Of a DNA stretch of 17,131 nucleotides, positions 14,697-17,131 are shown piece by piece. Source of the DNA: JAFMPW01 sp040830565 (GTDB taxonomy: Bacteria; Bacteroidota; Bacteroidia; Flavobacteriales; Flavobacteriaceae); NCBI GenBank assembly GCA_040830565.1, contig JBFOMC010000238.1, positions 1 through 17,131 of the forward strand, in the 5' to 3' direction. The position numbers were made by a program, and so were the translations under genes. The notes below the pieces were generated by a model that made no database searches, was not told the DNA's origin, and was given only the letters and a program-made list of their open reading frames with translations. Position 1 is the first letter of the stretch. The number at the start of each line of letters is the position of its first letter.

Positions 14697-17131
14697 TTAA
14701 AAATTTATCGCCAGGTTTAGAAAGTATGTTCGCCCAAATCCGTACCAATATTTTGGAGCAAAGGAAGGCGAACCACTTAGATTATCTCTGGCCAACTGTG
14801 CGTAATTTCCATTTCTGCTCTGTTCGTAACCTCCTGATCTATAGGAAACATCAAAGACATTATTAACATTTGCAAAAATGCTTATGTACTTCCCCTTTTT
14901 CCGCCAGGATTTGCCGGCGGTTATGTTTAAAAGATAGAAGTCATCCATTTTTCTTTGCCTTAATAGTTTCGAGACATTTTCTGGGGTGGCTTCAGGAAAA
15001 GCTTGGCCACTTTCAGGATTTAAATAAAAACTTCTGGTTCTTTGTATAGAAGAAATACTAGCATAATTATGGGCCAAATAGTTTGCAGTGGCGCCGATCC
15101 ACCAATATTTAGGATCTCTGTATTCTAGGCCGAAAGAAAGTGCTTTTTGTGGCCCCTGACCCAGCTTTAGGTTTTTGAGATTTGCTTTACCGAGATCCAA
15201 CTTCCCCTCATTGGCTTTGAGTTCTATCTCCGGATCAGAAGGATCAAAGTTTATTTGTATCTCAGGATTGTTTGCATAAAGATATCTCCCGACCGAAGCT
15301 GCCAGAGTCAAATTTACAGATGAGGAAATCTGACACTTCATTCCCATTTCTATCCCCATATGCAATTTGTCTAAATCGGTCAAGACCTCCTGGACAAAAT
15401 CCGAACCTAACCCGGAATCGACAAAGAAAAAATTTATATCCGTGCCCCTTTGAAAACGCGAGTAAAATCCTGTCACCCTTGCTATTAAATCGGGAAGGCG
15501 CAAATAATAATTTACGTCAACACTGCTTATCTTTTCACTCTTAATGTTTGGGACACTCCCATTATGTTCTCTTGGATTGACATAGACATTTTGGTAAAAA
15601 GGAGCCCTATTCAGCATCATGGCATGTGCTGCCACCCAATGTCTTCCTGAAATTCTATAAGTAACTCCACCTTTAAGGTTAAAATTGGAAAATTGAATTC
15701 TCTCACTTTCCCCTAAGGAATTCTCCGGATATCGTTCATTTAGAAAAAGCCCTTTCCGAAAATAGGAGGTAGCAACTATATTGCCAGAAATGCTTGTATC
15801 CCATTTGCTTTTGCTTGCTCTAACCTGCAAAAATCCTCTTATTTCCTTTGCTCCAAGAATGTAGTTATAATTAAATAGGTCACCTGTTACTTTTTCTAGG
15901 CTCCCTTTAAGGTCGTTCTTAGTATTGGAAAACGGATCTACGTCTAAGTGCATTTCAGCGTCTAGTAAATCCCTTATCCTGGCATAGTTTTTTGAGTGTG
16001 TCTTCCTAAAGGAAATACCAAAGTTCAGTTCAAGGGCCTGATTAAATTGAAGTCTGCCCGTACTGTTGAGTGAGAATACGTCTCTCTCTATGATGTCCTC
16101 GTATAAAATATAAGCTGCTCGTCCATTGAGCTCTCGCACCCTATTACTTGCATATAGATCCGCCCAAAAAATCTGTGGATTAATAAGAAAACCTTCCCTG
16201 GCCAGAGCAGCATTAAAAAGGTTAGCACCAATTGGACTGTTCAAATAAAAACTCGGAAGATATCTATAATAGGTTGGATCAGGATTAGGTGCATCATAAT
16301 ATCCCAATCTGCTTCTGGCCTCAATTCCAAACTGATAGGCAATACCAGTGTTCAGATTAAATTTTTCGGAAGCATGATAATGATTTAATATCATCATTGC
16401 TTCTCGAATTTTTCGTTCTCGCGAGTTTCTGATTTTGCCATTTTGAATCCCCCAGTATGGATTGTATTTTTTCCCAACCAGATCAAATACTTCTTCCGTT
16501 ATCGCGGAAGATCGGCCTCTCCTATTAGATGCGAGGATTGCTGTGAGGTGAACAGTATTTTTATCGTTATAGTCAAATTCCAGACTACAATATGCCGAAT
16601 AAGCGTCGTAAAGAGTTCCGTCTATAAAGCCATTTTTAGCCCAACGTCTTGATCCTGAAGCGCTATAAGACCATCCATTTTCTGACTTTCCTGAATTAAA
16701 AGTGGTCATCAATCTGCCCGCATAGGTTCTGTTGGAAATAGAGCTGGAAAGTCTAAGCCCGGGACGTAGAATTGAAGGTCTTGTATTGATATTGTTAATC
16801 CCCAATAAGCCGCCAAATGCATGCTTAGAACTCTTAAGTCCCAAAGTAAACTCCTGATTTCTGGTAACATCATTCAGGCCGCCCCAATTGCTCCATTGAG
16901 GTCTCCCATCAGCAAATTTGTTCATGGAGATTCCATTTAATAAAACCAGTCCATTACTGGAGTCATAGCCTCTTACTCTAAAAAAAGCTTGGCTAAAATC
17001 GAATGCAGCTCGTTGTAGATAAATATCTCGAGTAGCCTGTAGTAGTCCGGCACTAGTCACGATATCTTCTTCATCTGCCAGATCTGCTTCTGTAAGGGTA
17101 ACGAGTTGTGCTACTTTCTCAGAAGACATAT
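14697..17131 (-). CDS. TonB-dependent receptor, plug end and barrel (5' end outside window)
   Basis: At least 810 residues; the frame is open to the right edge, so signal peptide, any carboxypeptidase-like N-terminal domain and most TonB-box sequence are missing. The visible part begins in the plug: ATRDIYLQRAAFDFSQAFFRVRGYDS, then LLNGISMNKFADGRPQWSNWGGLNDVTRNQEF and GGLLGINNINTR, a form that I recognise from a large flavobacterial receptor family. The remaining ~700 residues are barrel, ending in an aromatic as expected (LNLAINF). Substrate is unknown. The family is often paired with a DUF5689 lipoprotein, exactly as here (9-nt gap), distinct from SusC/SusD polysaccharide systems. Receptor-first gene order and same strand indicate a shared promoter off the right edge. 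Confidence 0.95.
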   Translation of the reverse strand, partial: MSSEKVAQLVTLTEADLADEEDIVTSAGLLQATRDIYLQRAAFDFSQAFFRVRGYDSSNGLVLLNGISMNKFADGRPQWSNWGGLNDVTRNQEFTLGLKSSKHAFGGLLGINNINTRPSILRPGLRLSSSISNRTYAGRLMTTFNSGKSENGWSYSASGSRRWAKNGFIDGTLYDAYSAYCSLEFDYNDKNTVHLTAILASNRRGRSSAITEEVFDLVGKKYNPYWGIQNGKIRNSRERKIREAMMILNHYHASEKFNLNTGIAYQFGIEARSRLGYYDAPNPDPTYYRYLPSFYLNSPIGANLFNAALAREGFLINPQIFWADLYASNRVRELNGRAAYILYEDIIERDVFSLNSTGRLQFNQALELNFGISFRKTHSKNYARIRDLLDAEMHLDVDPFSNTKNDLKGSLEKVTGDLFNYNYILGAKEIRGFLQVRASKSKWDTSISGNIVATSYFRKGLFLNERYPENSLGESERIQFSNFNLKGGVTYRISGRHWVAAHAMMLNRAPFYQNVYVNPREHNGSVPNIKSEKISSVDVNYYLRLPDLIARVTGFYSRFQRGTDINFFFVDSGLGSDFVQEVLTDLDKLHMGIEMGMKCQISSSVNLTLAASVGRYLYANNPEIQINFDPSDPEIELKANEGKLDLGKANLKNLKLGQGPQKALSFGLEYRDPKYWWIGATANYLAHNYASISSIQRTRSFYLNPESGQAFPEATPENVSKLLRQRKMDDFYLLNITAGKSWRKKGKYISIFANVNNVFDVSYRSGGYEQSRNGNYAQLARDNLSGSPSFAPKYWYGFGRTYFLNLAINF

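Noticed and set aside
13314..17131. SusC/SusD polysaccharide utilisation locus
   Set aside because: The lipoprotein has DUF5689 and lamin-tail-like regions, not SusD helical repeats, and no glycoside hydrolase or sulfatase gene is present.
1..17131. CRISPR array, transposon, integrase, prophage or defence system
   Set aside because: No spaced direct repeats, no transposase, integrase or defence domains were found on either strand; all large frames are accounted for by ordinary families.

Overview
The window looks like a chromosomal segment of a Flavobacteriaceae-type Bacteroidota, most likely marine. The reasons are: two large TonB-dependent receptors; a lipoprotein with an immediate post-cysteine region typical of the phylum; a DUF5689 lipoprotein; a single-chain (alpha2) glycyl-tRNA synthetase; moderate-to-low GC; no Shine-Dalgarno sequences before the starts; and very compact gene spacing. 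Genus cannot be read from the sequence. There are no rRNA or tRNA genes, CRISPR arrays, transposases, phage genes or defence genes.

Layout. (1) 1-1548, + strand: the 3' part of a TonB-dependent receptor of the iron-siderophore type, cut by the left edge. (2) 1669-3927, - strand: katG, a complete bifunctional catalase-peroxidase, followed by a strong hairpin terminator at 1612-1646. (3) 4170-6657, - strand: a membrane-anchored coiled-coil protein of unknown function directly upstream of glycyl-tRNA synthetase. (4) 6700-9083, + strand: a ComF-family phosphoribosyltransferase-like protein, divergent from the coiled-coil gene across only 42 bp, then a large Ig-like lipoprotein. (5) 9064-10331, - strand: an ankyrin-repeat protein and an omega-amidase-type nitrilase in one short operon, whose end overlaps the lipoprotein gene tail to tail. 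(6) 10332-10710: the only long non-coding stretch, AT-rich with several small palindromes. (7) 10711-13313, + strand: a soluble four-PAS histidine kinase overlapping by 1 nt a REC-only response regulator. (8) 13314-17131, - strand: a large TonB-dependent receptor (5' end off the right edge) followed 9 nt later by a DUF5689/lamin-tail lipoprotein.

How they may work together. The TonB receptor and DUF5689 lipoprotein at the right form a clear outer-membrane uptake or surface-attachment pair of unknown substrate. The kinase and response regulator form a self-contained cytoplasmic phosphorelay input whose final output is not encoded here. The remaining genes are housekeeping or lightly characterised core genes packed closely together. 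I do not see a convincing new multi-gene system. The best leads are the receptor plus DUF5689-lamin-tail pair, the non-canonical H-box of the kinase, and the uncharacterised coiled-coil protein linked to glycyl-tRNA synthetase.
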